A DNA stretch of 64,000 nt from contig NC_058164.1 in assembly GCF_020080835.1 (NCBI RefSeq), positions 9,680,142-9,744,141 on the forward strand, in the 5' to 3' direction. Origin of the DNA: Cotesia glomerata (Eukaryota; Arthropoda; Insecta; Hymenoptera; Braconidae). The notes under the pieces are model-generated. The model saw only the letters and a list, made by a program, of their open reading frames with translations, had not been told where the DNA came from and ran no database searches. A program made the position numbers and the translations under genes. This document shows, piece after piece, positions 34,302 to 47,807 of this stretch. Position 1 is the stretch's first letter. Each line of letters begins with the position of its first letter.

Positions 34302-35005
34302 CACGGGAAAAAATTTCTGGGATAATTTACGATACAACTATTGTAAAGCTGGATTATACTTTTATTACTATTAATTGTCAAATATTTTAGAAGAAAAAAT
34401 ACTATTTATTCATGAAAAAATACGATTACTATTGTAAAAAGTAAGAGATGAAAATTTCCAGTGCTGCCTCTGTATCTTTCCAACCAATAGAACTATAGCA
34501 AATTTTACAATAGTTGAATTGGAATGTTTCTCAATTAGTGTGAGTGATGGCCGTGCACAGCGCTAGACTTCGAGTTTATGTAAATGTTAAAGGATATGCG
34601 CCTTAGTTTACCTCGGATAGCGTAGAGGGAGAGTCTCTGGCTGCCAACACAGAGTTCTGGGTTCGATTCCCAGATAGCACGAAAATTTCGCTTTCTTTTT
34701 TCTATTACTGTACAGGTACCAATTAGTCCAACCTTCTATCTCTCTCCCTCCCTAATATTTTTTTTAAAAAAACCAACTGTGAATTTTTACAATAGTTGAA
34801 TTGTAAAGTTCACAAACACATATTGTATAATTTGCTCTATAGTATTCGACTTTTTACGACTCTTGCTAGTCTTATTTGTTGGATAAAATTTACAATAGTA
34901 AATCCTAAAAATTACTAAATGAGAAGTATAGTCCACCGTTACTATTTTATTTAGTAAAAATTACAATATTAAAATAGTAAAAACTCCTTCAATTTTCTTT
35001 CCGTG
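34302..35005. mobile_element. CACGG-ended MITE with TTTACAATAGT word array, carrying a SINE
   Basis: Left CACGGGAAAAAATTTCTGGG and right CTTCAATTTTCTTTCCGTG are imperfect inverted ends with TA flanks. TTTACAATAGTT and its complement recur at least six times, for example at about 34337, 34500, 34786 and 34890. The SINE 34612-34770 interrupts it. Confidence 0.65.
34612..34770 (+). mobile_element. tRNA-derived SINE
   Basis: The head (34612-34682) has the A-box-like TAGCGTAGAGGGAGAG, the anticodon stem CTCTG/CAGAG and a perfect B box GGTTCGATTCC in TCTGGGTTCGATTCCCAGA. The body ends in a CT-rich tract (CTATCTCTCTCCCTCCC) and TTTTTTAAAA. Same layout as the 27-kb SINEs, and inserted within the MITE 34302-35005. 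Confidence 0.75.
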
Positions 35006-35167
35006 TATATAACACTACACGTCATATAAAATAATAACTATATAAATACAAAACGCATAGAACCTTTTATTTACTCAAATGTAAATCAGCAAACATAAAC
35101 ATGATCAAACAATGTTTTTCCTTTAAGACAAGATCTAAATGCCCTGTTTATTACTATTAGTGGCTAC

Positions 35168-35191
35168 TACTACTACTACTACTACTACTGA
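35168..35191. repeat. (CTA)n microsatellite
   Basis: Eight CTA units in a row. The rest of 35006-35975 shows no gene. Confidence 0.9.
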
Positions 35192-35975
35192 TATTTTTAT
35201 ATCGTATTAAGCAATAATTTAGTTAAGTATAGAGTAAACTTTATTCATCTCAATTACAAATTCATGTCGCTTTCTCATTTTTCATTATATTAGGACAATG
35301 CTCCTATTCGTTTTCCGTTGATCATACTATACGATCGTATCATATCGTATCATGTGTTGTTGTATATTCATATTTTACGTCTCTATATAATTAGAAAGTT
35401 GTCATATACGACAAATTATAAATATATATTGAAAGCTAATAAAAAACAATCCAACAGGAATTTTCTGTTCCGCATTTTGATTTGCATCTTAGTTTTGTTA
35501 ATTAAGTGATTATTGGCAAATATGCATGCAATATGTCTTTTCTAAAAGATTTATAGAAAGTATCGTTATAGGAAATTTTTTTATGCGAATGGAGGCTTTT
35601 TCAAGCTTATAGAAATGCTTTCTTTTTGTAACCTTTAATTAATCCGAACTAGTGTAGTGAAATTAATGAAGAAGTGCTCTGTGGGTTTGAGTGGATTTTT
35701 TCCACTTATAGAATTGATCGTTTTTTCTTATTCACGTCGGTTTTGAATGAATTCTGATAAATCAATTGAATTTCTAAAGCAAATTTAGATCATTTTTCAG
35801 ATAAAATTAAAAAAAAAAACAGTGCAGGAAATTTTTCAAATTTTTAGTTTATCAAAAATTTTAATTTTATGCGAAATTAAAATTTATTCGTACATTTCTT
35901 TTACGCAATCAAAATTTCTCTGCAAAATTTATCACCCTCATCATTATTTATACCTAATCTCGAAAGTTATACATA

Positions 35976-36197
35976 CACTGAAAAAAAAAAATTAACTTGA
36001 TTCGAGACAAAAATTCTTGAACCAAGAAAATAATTTTAAAGAGGATAATTGTCTTGAATCAAGACGAAAAATTCTTGAATCAAGTAAAATTTCCTTAAAT
36101 CAAGAAAAATTATATTAGTTCAAGAATTTTTCTACTCAAATCAAGAAGATTAAGTTCTTCAAAATTATATACTTGATTCAAGAACATTTTTTTTGTG
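35976..36197. mobile_element. 222-bp MITE, CACTGAAAAA termini, CTTGATTCAAGAA word array
   Basis: Left CACTGAAAAAAAAAAATTAA and right TTTTTTTTGTG with TA flanks on both sides. The word CTTGAATCAAG/CTTGATTCAAGAA recurs about eight times in both orientations and fills nearly the whole element. No coding. Confidence 0.75.
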
Positions 36198-36199
36198 TA

Positions 36200-37111
36200 C
36201 CCACAGTTAAGAAAAGTCATAATCTGAAGTACATCTATTTTGATTTAAATTACCGGAATGATTGATAACGTATTTGAGCTCTTGAAATGATCTCAATCTA
36301 TACAATACTAAAGTTGTTAAACTTAACTTGTGTGATATATGGATTTAGTAGACGATGATTTTCGTCCCGAATCCCAAACGGTACAACTTTTAGATTAAGT
36401 GCCACTTTAAAGTCCACTACAGAGCTACTGGGCAAAATACCAAGACTAGAAATAGAACAAGTCGATAACATTGAAGGTCGTTCATTTTTTTCCATAAGTT
36501 CAAGGTACTTTGTTCCTCACTTAGTACTTAAATACTTTAACAACTTTATAAATATTCTTCATTATTCATTAAATTTTTCACTTTACACTCGAGAATATTC
36601 AACCCAACTTACGTAATGTGTACTTTTATTAATTATGGACAATTTTTCTCATATTCGAATTTATCTAAAAAAAAATTTTTTTTAATCTGTAACAAGTTGC
36701 AAATAATGTAATTAATTACATTACATTTATTAATTACATTACATTTGCAGTTTATTTGTAATTAATAATTGAATTAATATTTTTGAATAGATCCGAAAGA
36801 TACAGTGATTTGTACCTAAAATTCAGGATAACTGACGAATATTATAATTATCTGAACCAAAAATCCACCGCATAGCAAGTGAATAACGAACCAAAGAAAT
36901 AAAACTCGAATTAGACATTTAATTACATTAAGTAACATACGTACAAATTGTATTAAGAATGTCAGTTTTATATGATACAAGAATCAGTGATTGAGAAACG
37001 CAGATTGTGGAAAAACGCGTGACTTAAATTAGTGTCGTGACTGAATGTAAGTGAATGCATATCCACATACCTTCTACACGTAGTAGAGGAAAGTGAAATT
37101 TAAAAAATAAA
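36200..37111. other. No secure gene
   Basis: A 65-codon minus-strand frame at 36495-36298 is less AT-biased than its surroundings but has no recognisable motif or strong donor. A small ATTACATTACATTTA repeat lies at 36710-36750. Confidence 0.4.
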
Positions 37112-37335
37112 ATGTTCGGTATGACGATGGTCGAACCTAGGGAGAGGCTTGTCGCCTGTCCAACTTCCCGGACTTTGCAGCACCACCAAAGTCCGCAGCG
37201 ACAGTATCACCAGGTTATTAAGACCACAAGAATTCACCACTCTTCCAAAAATTCACGTGTTGTAACTGTACAGGAAAAAGTCATCAGGTCACGTTTGCAA
37301 CTGGGATACTCCACTCCAACAAATTTTATCAATCG
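37112..37335 (+). CDS. Candidate first coding exon, product unknown
   Basis: Starting at ATG 37112 (context AAAATAAAATG) the frame is open and near half GC, against a background of about a quarter. It codes for 74 full codons rich in R, Q, H, S and T (for example MFGMTMVEPRERL and VVTVQEKVIRSRLQLGY). A plausible donor follows (ATCG then GTATTG) that would leave phase 2, after which the sequence reverts to T-rich. I do not recognise the protein and cannot find the next exon. It could be the 5' exon of a gene continuing to the right, or a GC-rich non-coding exon. Confidence 0.35.
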
Positions 37336-37369
37336 GTATTGTTTTTTATTACTCTTTTTTTTATTATAA

Positions 37370-39693
37370 AAAAGTTTATATGATGAGTAACAGTGTCATC
37401 GTAATTGTTGTTCATTAGACAAAATATTAATTTAAAATCAAACTGTAGCAGATGTCCAACAATTTTTTTTTAATTATAAATAATTTGATTATTACAAAAA
37501 ATGCACTTGGTAATCTTTGAAAGCTTTTTCTGTTCAATTTTTTTTTCAACCATATTAATTTTGAAATTTTTTCATCAAAATATTTACTGAAGTTTAAAAA
37601 ATTCAACTTTTTTTGACAACGTAGACTTCTTTTTTTTTAAAAAAGTAAATTTTTTTCAAAAATTATGTAGAAGAAAATACCAAGTTTATAATTTTTTAGT
37701 TGTAAATATTAAAAATAACTTCTCCTTTTTTTTGTGTTTAATTTTTCAATGTTTTGTCTAGCTACAATTTTTTATTACGAGAACGACATTTGAAACTAAT
37801 AAAATATTTTCGTTAATTTTTAACAATTATCCGAACTAAACGTATTAAAGAAAAAAAAACAAAAAAAAATATTTCACTAGTAAATACAATATTCATCGAT
37901 TCATCTACCGAAATAAAAACGGAGTATTAAATGAAATATTTCATTAAAAACTTCCGGGCCATGCCTGCAAATTATCAGATTCGTGCTCGGACATCCTCAA
38001 TAATCAAAAAAGCTTTTTCATCAACAATTACTTCCATCAAATAACCCACCCGCAATATAACTACAGTTTAATATCTTCAAACAACTATATACTCCTATTT
38101 AAATTTAAATGCATCCCGTAAATACCTAAATTAACCGGAAATGATATTTCGTGACAAACATTACATTGAATAAAATTAAATATTAATGTATTTACATCAT
38201 AAAAAAAACCATAAATCTGCTGACTTATTAGTTTCTTTACAAAAGCATCACTTATATTAAACCTCACACACAAAAATAAATACTTTTATGTCTCACGAAA
38301 TTTATCCAAATACAACTAAAAAACGTCTGTCCAATCAAATAGCCGTACCAGTCACAGATACAATGACGGAATTTATGCAATACTTTGACCATTTTCTCCA
38401 TATACTGTACATATTTACATATTTATATTTTACATAGCATGTAGTACTTCGGCAAATCATCAAACATAATTATTTAATTCTATATTCTCATATTATATAT
38501 TTTACAACTATATAACTTTCGGATATTTTTTAACATATTGATATACGTATAATAAAGGCGTGTAATTTTTATTTAAACACCAGCATTAATAATGTTGTCA
38601 ATCATTAGAATTAAATATGATGTGAGATGTAAGTTGTGTCATCAGTCATCAGTTGCTCGTCACTTAAACGTGTTATGATGACACTAAATGAAAGTTTTAT
38701 TTAACGCGGATAAGATAGCCATGATCGGGATCATCCTCGATCATTAATTATGTTTCAAGATCGACAGACTGCCGAAATAATTTACTATCTTGTTATGTTA
38801 GCTCATCCATCCTCTCACTCTTACTTTCTGTTATTTTATTATCTTAGTAACTGTTGTATTACATAAATCTTATTAAATATAAAAAATATAAAATTACTAA
38901 ATAGTAATTAAATAACATATTTAATTTTTTATAGTTACTTCGAAAATAAATTCGTTGATTACATTTTTCTCGAGAATTTTTAAATGTTTTTCTGGATAAA
39001 AGAGTTAATTGAAATAAATACTTCAAGTTATTTGAGAGCAATCAATTTAAAAAAAAAGGCAAATTAGGACAGTTATTTTGAAGTTAAAGTTAAATCGTTT
39101 TAAAAGGTAAATACTTAGAAGGACTTTATGTCGCTTGAGCTGAGTTTGCACAAGTATGTACGCTGTATGAGTACCAGTACTCCTGAAAATGTCAACAATG
39201 AAGAACATCCTAATGTGAGATGCTGTGGTATGATAATTTAACTAACTTGTTTTTGGAGATTTTTTTTTCTTTTTAATGAAGCGGTAAATTTTTTATGAAA
39301 TTACGTAGAATATTTTTGGAAATTTGAATGATGAGATTAAAAAAATTTTCGACTTCAAAATTTATGATTCAAATCAAGTATTTTTATTTTTGTAAAAATT
39401 CTAGCCAATTAAAATGTTTTATCGCATCAAAAGAGTTTTTATTGTATCCAACTAACGCACAAATTTACAAAATTTTCAGATAATTATAATCAAAATTAAA
39501 AATAACTTAATTTTTGAAATTCTTATGAATATATCAAAAAATTCTCAAAGGTAAATACTAAAAAAATTATTTTCCCGGAGCAAAAACTGCGGGTGTATTA
39601 ATTACTTATATCTGGATACTCTCAGCTTCCACAATAATTTTAATTAGTAATAAATACTTTTCTTTCCTCTGTTTACCCGCACAATCCCACATA
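37370..39693. other. No gene seen
   Basis: AT-rich tract. Possibly intronic if 37112-37335 is an exon. No repeat or RNA gene recognised. Confidence 0.45.
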
Positions 39694-40475
39694 CACGGAA
39701 AAAAAAATTTCGTTCTGGTAACGTAACTGTAGAGTTACCACAACTATACACAGTTTACTGTTCGTTGTAGAGTTACAGTAACAAAATGTTATTTAGTTCT
39801 GATAACTCAATGTTGTTGAGCTCTCAGAGCTCTACGGGATTGTTCTCAGAGCCAAACGGTATAGTTGAGAATGCTCTACGTTGCGCAGTAGTAGAGTGCG
39901 CTGACATATTTCATAACCTTCTAAAATGCCAAACATAATTATTTTGTTACTAATCTATATTATCAAAAATATATGAGGACAATTAAGTTCCCAATTTATT
40001 TATTTAAGGAAATAGGTTTTTTTTTTTGTCAAATTGAATTTCGTTAGTTTTGTATTTACGGTTTTTCAAGGTTCATTTGCAGTGACTATTAATTTAATTT
40101 ATTAGTTGAATATATTGTGATAAGTGATAAGTTATCGGAATACATTAAAAAGACCCAATTTAACACAAAATATTCTTATTTGTCATATACAATTATTGTT
40201 GGCAATATAAATTCATTCTGCTGCATGTATTTATTAAATTATCAATGCTAAATCGTAAAAAAAAATTATTAAGCAGACTTCCAAAAGTTTGTTATAGTCT
40301 CAGAACGATCCTGTAGAGTTGTGAGAGGTAAATAACGTTTAGCTCTCCGAGCTCAACGATGTAGAGTTGCAGGAGCCAAACGGTATTGTTACTATAAGAA
40401 TACGTTAACCTACTGGAACTTTTTACAACTAACCAACTACTATAGAGTTCCTATAGCAAAATTTTTTTCTCCGTG
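39694..40475. mobile_element. 782-bp CACGG-ended element with GTAGAGTT/GAGCTC words
   Basis: Left CACGGAAAAAAAAATTTCG and right CAAAATTTTTTTCTCCGTG are inverted, with TA on each side. GTAGAGTT recurs near both ends, AGAGCCAAACGGTAT/GGAGCCAAACGGTAT occurs at about 39848 and 40371, and GAGCTC-type words cluster. The middle (about 39910-40280) is AT-rich and unrelated. No transposase frame. Confidence 0.75.
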
Positions 40476-41703
40476 TACAAATTATACACAACACAAAAAA
40501 TAGGTAAAAATAAAAATGTTCCAATTAAATATCTCATTAAGTTACATAATTGTCTAGACAACGCATCCTAAAAAAAAAAAAAGAAAAAAAAATTCAATAC
40601 TCTAATAAAAAAAAAATTTTATAAAATAAAAAAATACTTATAGCAAACAAAATTACATAACTTCCTATTTACGTTCATTATCTCTGACGCAGACATTATA
40701 TATCGCACAAATAATTTCCGACATACACCAAATAAAAACATCTATATGTACACATTTATAATATATGTTATAATTGTTGACAATTTTTCAGTTAACTCCC
40801 GTCGTTCTTGAGCATACTCATTGTACAGTACGTAGACTCGATAATTAAACACTTAAACTAGTTAATTTAAGTATAGTATGAATACGATAATATCCCGTGG
40901 TAGAGGTAGAAGCAGGCAATTAGACATTTGCTGGTACGAGGCACGAGCTTCTAGGAACTATTTATCCAACATAATTGCATCGCCGCGACTGCAAGACGTA
41001 GACAACCAAATACAAACGCAACTGTAGAGTCAAGATATGTTACATTGTACGACTCACTTTATTTTACTATAAGACGACCTCGGGCGATTTTCTCATCAGA
41101 GAAAAATATTATCTCTTTCTCTATATATAAATAGTCAATTGAAATCCGCTAAGAAAAAAAAAATATAAATAAAAACAATAAAATTCAATAAAGAGTTGAC
41201 CTGTGCATGCGATGACGCGGGTACTTATATAGTGAAATCGATGTATATAGATATATATTCACTTGCGACCAATCCTTAATTTTCTTAGAGGTCAAGACGA
41301 CTGTTCTGCACACCATTAGTTCAATTTATTCAAGGACTCACTCTCTTGTGATCTTTTTAGTGTTAATCTTAATCGCAATAATAATTAAATTTAAAATGAC
41401 AAACGTGACTTTTTGTTATCTTCATCCTTATTTATTTTGTTAATTTAATTGTTATCTTTGTATATATGTGATTTTAATTACACTCAGGGACACATCGCAA
41501 TGAATCATCGTTATAAATATAATATATATTATAAATAATATAAGAACTCATTTGTAAATGTTATGAAGGAAAGCCGGTTAAGTTGAAGGTATAATCAAAG
41601 TAATTAACATTAACGCTATCGCGATTCGCAAGTTGTACCACTGAATCACATTCTATTACGAATTAATATGATAATTTTTTTTAATAATAAAAATTTCTAA
41701 GTA
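40476..41703. other. No gene seen
   Basis: A-rich runs at 40570-40640. GC-richer patch at 40790-41100. No exon supported. Confidence 0.45.
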
Positions 41704-41843
41704 AGGTAAAAGCCCCAATAGATGATCACGTACTAGTATATGATCACTCCATGTATTTGTATATCTATATTCACAAATATAGTTATACAAATACATGGAG
41801 TGATCATATACTGGTACATGATCATATATTGGGGCTTTTACCT
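41704..41843. mobile_element. 140-bp palindromic foldback MITE, copy 2
   Basis: Same length and sequence as 14191-14330 apart from a few substitutions in the left arm and loop (AGGTAAAAGCCCCAATAGAT at the left). TA on both sides. Confidence 0.85.
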
Positions 41844-41845
41844 TA

Positions 41846-44800
41846 GACTAATTTTTAGTTCTCGTAAGATTTTTAGTCATTACGTTCATTAAAACTCTGT
41901 GAAGGAAATGAGATATGATAAAATTGATGAGAATTTTATTTTATACAAAAACGGTGTCTTGTGATTTTTTTGTATCTCTGATATTCTGGGCACTATAAGG
42001 ACTTGAAAACTTTCAAGAAATAAATTTGTTGAAGTGAAGTAATTACTTATTTTTATGGCGGTGATAATAATAAAAGTAATAGAATTGAGTAAGAGATTAA
42101 TTTACTAAGATGTGATTAAACAGACCACGGTTCAATTAGTAGGTGATTAATTAAAGCGAGCATTAAGCGAGTATAGATCTAAATATGATCAAAGTGTAGA
42201 GGGCTCTCGGTTTCCGCAAGAGAACGCCCATTAATTGCAATAACTTTGTTAATAAGGCACGTATGTGTACTTAGTTATGGTTATGTTACATTAAAATCGA
42301 TATGGTAATCATAAATGGATATGTAGATCATAGTATGTGTTATATAATGATTTTTTTAGGGTATGATATAATTTATTTTCATCTTCATATTAATTTCTAG
42401 GGTATTAAAGATTATTATGTTCTTAAGAATTCATAATTAAAATTCTTCAAAGGTCGGCTTGAGAATTGAACTTTACACGGAATTAAGTTTTACTATAACT
42501 AGTTATTTTCGCAGTTTATTATTGAACTCGTTTTGTTCGGAGAAAAGTTATAGTTTTCGGGTTTTATGACTGAGTTTATTCTTCTGGGGTGAAATATATG
42601 ACAAAATATTGTATCGGTAGCGAATCATAAATCATAACCTGGATTGGAGTATGAATTTATGTAACAAAAAATAATTTCAATATATTTAAAATAATAGTTT
42701 TATTTTTATTGAGATTTTTAGCTGTAAATAATTTATGAAACTTATTATTATCATAGCAAGCGTTACATTTTAAAAATAAAATGTGTAGAGGGAGTTAGTT
42801 GTTCTTTTCAAATTTAAAAATTGCGATACTTAAGTTGTTTAACTTATTAAAACTAACACTGAAAAAAACAACTTGAAATTATACTAATAAATAGAGCTCA
42901 TAAAGTACTTAGTAAAAGTAATTTGTTACGCTAAACTTTTATTTTATTTCTTTCATTTTTTCTGTTTAGTTTCTACAAGTTAAAACTTATAAGACAACTA
43001 TACTTGTCACCGGCGATTATTTTTTATAACATTCCAGATTAATTTCTACAACTTTTAAAAATGAAAGTACAGCGTACAAAAATATAACACTATTTCCTCT
43101 AAATGACAACTTCAGAAGTAATTTACAGTATTAAATATTAAAAATTTCATCACTATTAACAATCATATCATATCTTTAACATACCTCGAATCAATGTATC
43201 TTTGGTATTAAGTACACTGGAATAAATCAATACATCATCGCCGAATGTATGGAACACTGCAAAAGAATGTATGAAATATCTAAAACAGTTATTTATTTTT
43301 ACAATTATGCAATTACAAACTATTTTTACTAAATTTTAATGAATAAAATAATCAAAAACTTAAGAGCTACGAAGTACATTATTTACACTTAGTTTAAGGT
43401 TAGATAGATAGAAGGAAACTGTTATCGACGCAGCTGCAGTTGTAAAAGAGGCCGCCACTTTCTGTCGTAATTCCCGCGGATATTTAAAATAAGACTCTTG
43501 AGTTGAGTAAATTTTAATTAGTTCTTCTACTCTTCAATCTTCTTTAAAAGAATAAGAATGAGAGCAAGTTAGTATTTGTTTTTGTTTGGATTTTTCAAAG
43601 CGGATATTGTGATGAAATAGGTAACTTGTAACTTTTAATTAGCAGAACTATCGACCTGATAATTTCGAAATTACAGGAATTCTATTTTAACTTAACCAAG
43701 ATATAACTTACTTATATAATCAACACAAATCGGATTTTTTGATAAGCGTATCATGAACTCAATAAAAATAATCTTTTTTTTTTTTTTTTAACAGAGTACT
43801 CTAAATTGTATATTTCAGCAGTTTATTAAGAACAGTATTGATGTTCTCTTATTTATAATATCTATCAATATTTAGTAAGTAACTAGTTTGTTTGCTTATT
43901 ATTTATCATTATTTTGTTTACAAACAACTTCATCGACTTTTAAACTTCTAACTAAAAATTAAATATTTAACGTTACCAGAAAAGTCTAATTTTACCAATA
44001 TTCATTTACTTTATATAATATCAAATATTAGTTTATAATTGTAAATAATTGTAAATGTTGGGAAAACCTTTATAAAATAATTAAAAATGTAAATTTTTAA
44101 TAAAATAATTAAATTAATTAAAAAATTTTTAATAAAATAATTAAAAAATATTTAAAAATATTTTTAATTTGGTAATTAAAATATTTGAAAAACATCGCTT
44201 ATTCCTAATATCATTTTTGGTTCAGATCGACTGCTTTTATTTGTTCGGTCCTAAATCAAGTTTAATAAGCGAGAATTTTAATGGGAAATAATTGTTTTAA
44301 ACTGTAAAATAAATTTATGAATGAAATCTGTTACAATCGATTTGCTAATAAATCAATTTCGATGTTACAGATTATAAATCTATAATATAAAATACAAATA
44401 CAAATTTTTATTTACGTGGAGAGGTAATCCTTGAAAATACTTAAAATAAACACAGAAACCAAAAAAAATGTTGCACTGACAAATAAATTAATAACATTAT
44501 TATGAGATTATCTAAGTTTACTGTAGAGAGGGCTACTAGTATCTATCGTTACGAAACATATATACTGATTATCATACATCGTTGAGATAACAGTTTTGGA
44601 TAAAGTGCATCGAGAAACATTTGGGAGAATATAAGTAATATATAATTAATTTAATAAAATACGACATATTCCATATCCAGACTCTAACATATGGCGCCTT
44701 AGAGGTCATTACCCGAAAAACCGCATTGTAGAAATCGATATGTGTTATTTATAATTATTATTATTTAAAAAAAAAACTTGGTCTATAGTATGTACAAAAA

Positions 44801-46240
44801 TTATTTTTTTTTTATTTTATCAATTTTGTTCGATTATTATAATTTGAAACATACTATTAAGAAGTCTAATATATTAAATACGATTACGATTATAAAATAT
44901 AATATAAATTAGTGACATAGTAATTAAAAAAATTCACTTAAATACAGAAATAGTATCAGAAAAAGTGAATGATTATATTAATGATGATTTTGGTAATATA
45001 CAAACGTATATATTTGTTTTAATGTGAAAATGTTTATACTCTAAATAAAAAAAAAGGATTTTACCAAAAAGATATTTTTAGTTTCAATGTATGAATATAA
45101 AAGTATAAATCGACCTTGTAATCGAAAGTATAAATAGGAAACACATAATATGCTTGTTGATAATTAGATGATTTTATTAATTCACGTGTATATTATCTGT
45201 AACACAATCTGACATTGAAGCCTTCCCTACATTTAAATGTATCTTTAACATTTCAAACATTCAGTTCTTTGTTTTCCTTTTTCTTTCTGAAATAAATCGC
45301 AGCGTTTATTATTAATCAAAAACGTTAACGTTATTTATCAAATTTGACTACTACAATAGGCAGCGACAGCTGTTTTAAACCAGAATTATTTTCTATCGAA
45401 TTAAGTCATAAGAAAAGAATCCACAAACAAGAAATGTTCTATAATTCAAAACATTTTGCTATTAATACAAGTGAAGCTTGTACATTTGCCAAGGTTGCTA
45501 TTTTACATAAATAATAGTGACCCCAATAGCATTATATTCGTATGTCCGTATCCATTGGTACTATTATCGTAATCACAATCATGTTTTGTTGTTATTTTTT
45601 TTTTACTTTTTTTTTTTCTTCAATAAATATTATTGCAATTTGTGGAAAATAGAATTATCCTTGTCCACTTATATATTTAATATGATATCAAAACTTGCTA
45701 CCCAAGTCCATTTCCGCTCGATTTCACCGGATGTTAAAATTCTCTTTCTCTTCTCTCAGCGGCTAAACCGATGATGCTTCAATATTTATTGTCTTCTGAA
45801 TTGACCATATCCGGTTTTGACATAATAAAAAATATTTTTTTTTTTTTTTCGTTACATCATTTGCAATATTATTATTATTATTTTTATTATATTATATTAT
45901 ATTATATTATTATTTCAAAAAGAAAATAGTAAAATATAAATTTTAAGTAAACGTCAGAAACTTTAGCCGTTAATCAATATAAAAATCTAAACTCTGATTT
46001 AATAGCAAACTTGCACAAAATTAAATTGTGGTACTAAATACCGAATAATTAATTTATCGTGTCGTAAATTAATTACTTCCATTAGCACGTTGTATAACTT
46101 CCAGGTGATAATTACCTTTTACATTAAAGCTACTTGCTGAATAAGTGCATATATATATTATTAACTTTTAATAATAAATACTGAACAACAATTGCGCATG
46201 CATGTATTTACATATATTTCTCTATAAATGTCAAGTTTTA
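41846..46240. other. Gene-free AT-rich tract
   Basis: Imperfect AATTAAAAAATTTTTAATAA repeats at 44085-44165, T runs near 43770, 45595 and 45836, and (TTATA)n at 45885-45910. No exon or RNA gene recognised. Confidence 0.5.
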
Positions 46241-46499
46241 CACTGTAAAAAATCCGGAATGAATCGGGAGTGAATTTCACTTCCATTTCACTCCCATCAC
46301 TCGGAGTTCCGGAGTGAAATAATTAATCACTCCGTGTAAGGAGTGAATCCGGAGTTTTTATTTGCGGAGTGATTTCGGAGTGATTTCGAATTTCACTCCG
46401 AAAAACATCCGCGTTCGGAGTTTTTAAAATAAATAAAATAAGGATGAATTTTCATTCTACAAAAAAAATCTCAAAATTAATTAATCTTTATATATATAT

Positions 46500-46650
46500 A
46501 TTTCTTCTGTGCGTGTGTTTGTCACTGAAGTCCTCCTAAACGGCTGGATCGATTTTAATGAAATTTTTTGTGTGTCTTCCGGTGGATTCCAGAATGATTT
46601 AGATTCACAATTCAGTCCACGAGAAAATGTTTATTTAATAGATTTTTTAT
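46500..46650. mobile_element. Unclassified repeat fragment
   Basis: The sentence-like stretch CCTAAACGGCTGGATCGATT and TGAAATTTTTTGTGTGTCTT is of a kind common in insect repeats. I cannot assign the family or its ends. Confidence 0.35.
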
Positions 46651-46699
46651 TTATAAATTGTTGTTGATCTTGACTAGCCACATGCACTTTTCATATATT

Positions 46700-46940
46700 T
46701 TATAAATATCATATATATAAGATATATGAAAAAATTCATGTGGGTACTCAAATGAAAGGTCTCGACGATTATAAAATCATAATGGACTTATATTTATGAA
46801 AATGTTAATAATTAACGAATGATGATGTATTTTGTTAACTAATGATGTTTTTAGCGATATAAGCTCATTCCGATGTTACACTCATCAAGAGCTTTCATTT
46901 GAGTACCCACATGCTTTTTTGATATATTTTTCATATATAC
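46700..46940. repeat. Palindromic repeat unit (GTGGGTACTCAAATGAAAG), unit 1
   Basis: ATGTGGGTACTCAAATGAAA near 46738 is mirrored by TTTCATTTGAGTACCCACAT near 46893. The unit continues into ATATAAGCTCATTCCGATG. Related units lie at about 47330-47560 and 47580-47710, and in the nest at 51077-53653. Confidence 0.7.
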
Positions 46941-46948
46941 ATCTATTA

Positions 46949-47307
46949 GGGTGTGTCAAAATGTAACTTCTGTGGAGAACCTTTTAAAATTGAAATTTTG
47001 AGTTCCGCTTTTAACAGGGGCTGCGTTTGGGCATTTCCTGAGATATTTTGGTGTGAGACGATGTATTTGATTTTCATAGAATTTTTTAGCAGGAGATTTA
47101 ATTGGGTACTTCCGGCCAAATTTTGAATTTTCACCGGAAATGCCCAAACTAAGCTTAAAAAAGCTGATAAAAAATTCTATGGAAATCAAATACATCGTCT
47201 CACACCAAAATATCTCAGGAAATGCCCAAACGCAGCCCCTGTTAAAAGCGGAACTCAAAATTCCATTTTTAAAAGGTTCTCCACGGAAGTTACATTTTGG
47301 CACACCC
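46949..47307. mobile_element. MITE with about 138-bp terminal inverted repeats, GGGTGTGTC termini
   Basis: The left end GGGTGTGTCAAAATGTAACT is mirrored by AGTTACATTTTGGCACACCC, with TA on both outer sides. This is compatible with a Tc1/mariner-type MITE. The arms are nearly identical and give rise to opposed artefactual open frames. It sits between two palindromic repeat units. Confidence 0.85.
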
Positions 47308-47329
47308 TAACATATATATAATATATATA

Positions 47330-47710
47330 AATATATAAAATATATGAAAAATTGATGTAGGTACTCAAATCAAAGGTCTTGATGAGTGTAACATCGGGAT
47401 GAGCTTATATCTTTAAAAATATCATCAGTTGACAAGATACAATGTCATTTCTTAATTATTGAAGTTTTGAAAGATATAAGCTCATCCCGATGTTACACTC
47501 ATCAAGTTCTTTCATTTGAGTACCTACATAACATTTTTTATATATTTTATATATATGGTATTAGTGAAATATATAAAATATATCAAAAATGCATGTGGGT
47601 ACTCAAATGAAAGCTCTTGATGAGTATAAAATCAGAATGGGCTTATATTTACGAAAATGTTAGTTATTAAAGAAAGCCCATTGCATATTGTTAACTAATG
47701 ATGTTTTTAA
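47330..47710. repeat. Palindromic repeat units 2 and 3
   Basis: Unit 2 (about 47330-47560) has GTACTCAAATCAAAGGTCTT and its mirrored TCTTTCATTTGAGTACCTAC. Unit 3 (about 47580-47710) keeps only the left half before the AT microsatellite. Confidence 0.65.
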
Positions 47711-47725
47711 CTAAATATATATTTT

Positions 47726-47729
<4 letters not shown>

Positions 47730-47803
<74 letters not shown>
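47730..47803. repeat. (AT)n microsatellite
   Basis: An uninterrupted AT run. The probable solo LTR starts at its right edge. Confidence 0.95.

Positions 47804-47807
<4 letters not shown>

Noticed and set aside
36298..36495. 65-codon minus-strand frame
   Set aside because: Composition is mildly coding-like but there is no motif, no strong donor or acceptor and no neighbouring exon.
46956..47303. 115- and 62-codon overlapping minus-strand frames
   Set aside because: They run through the two arms of the GGGTGTGTC MITE. The protein reads as the inverted repeat translated twice and has no family features.
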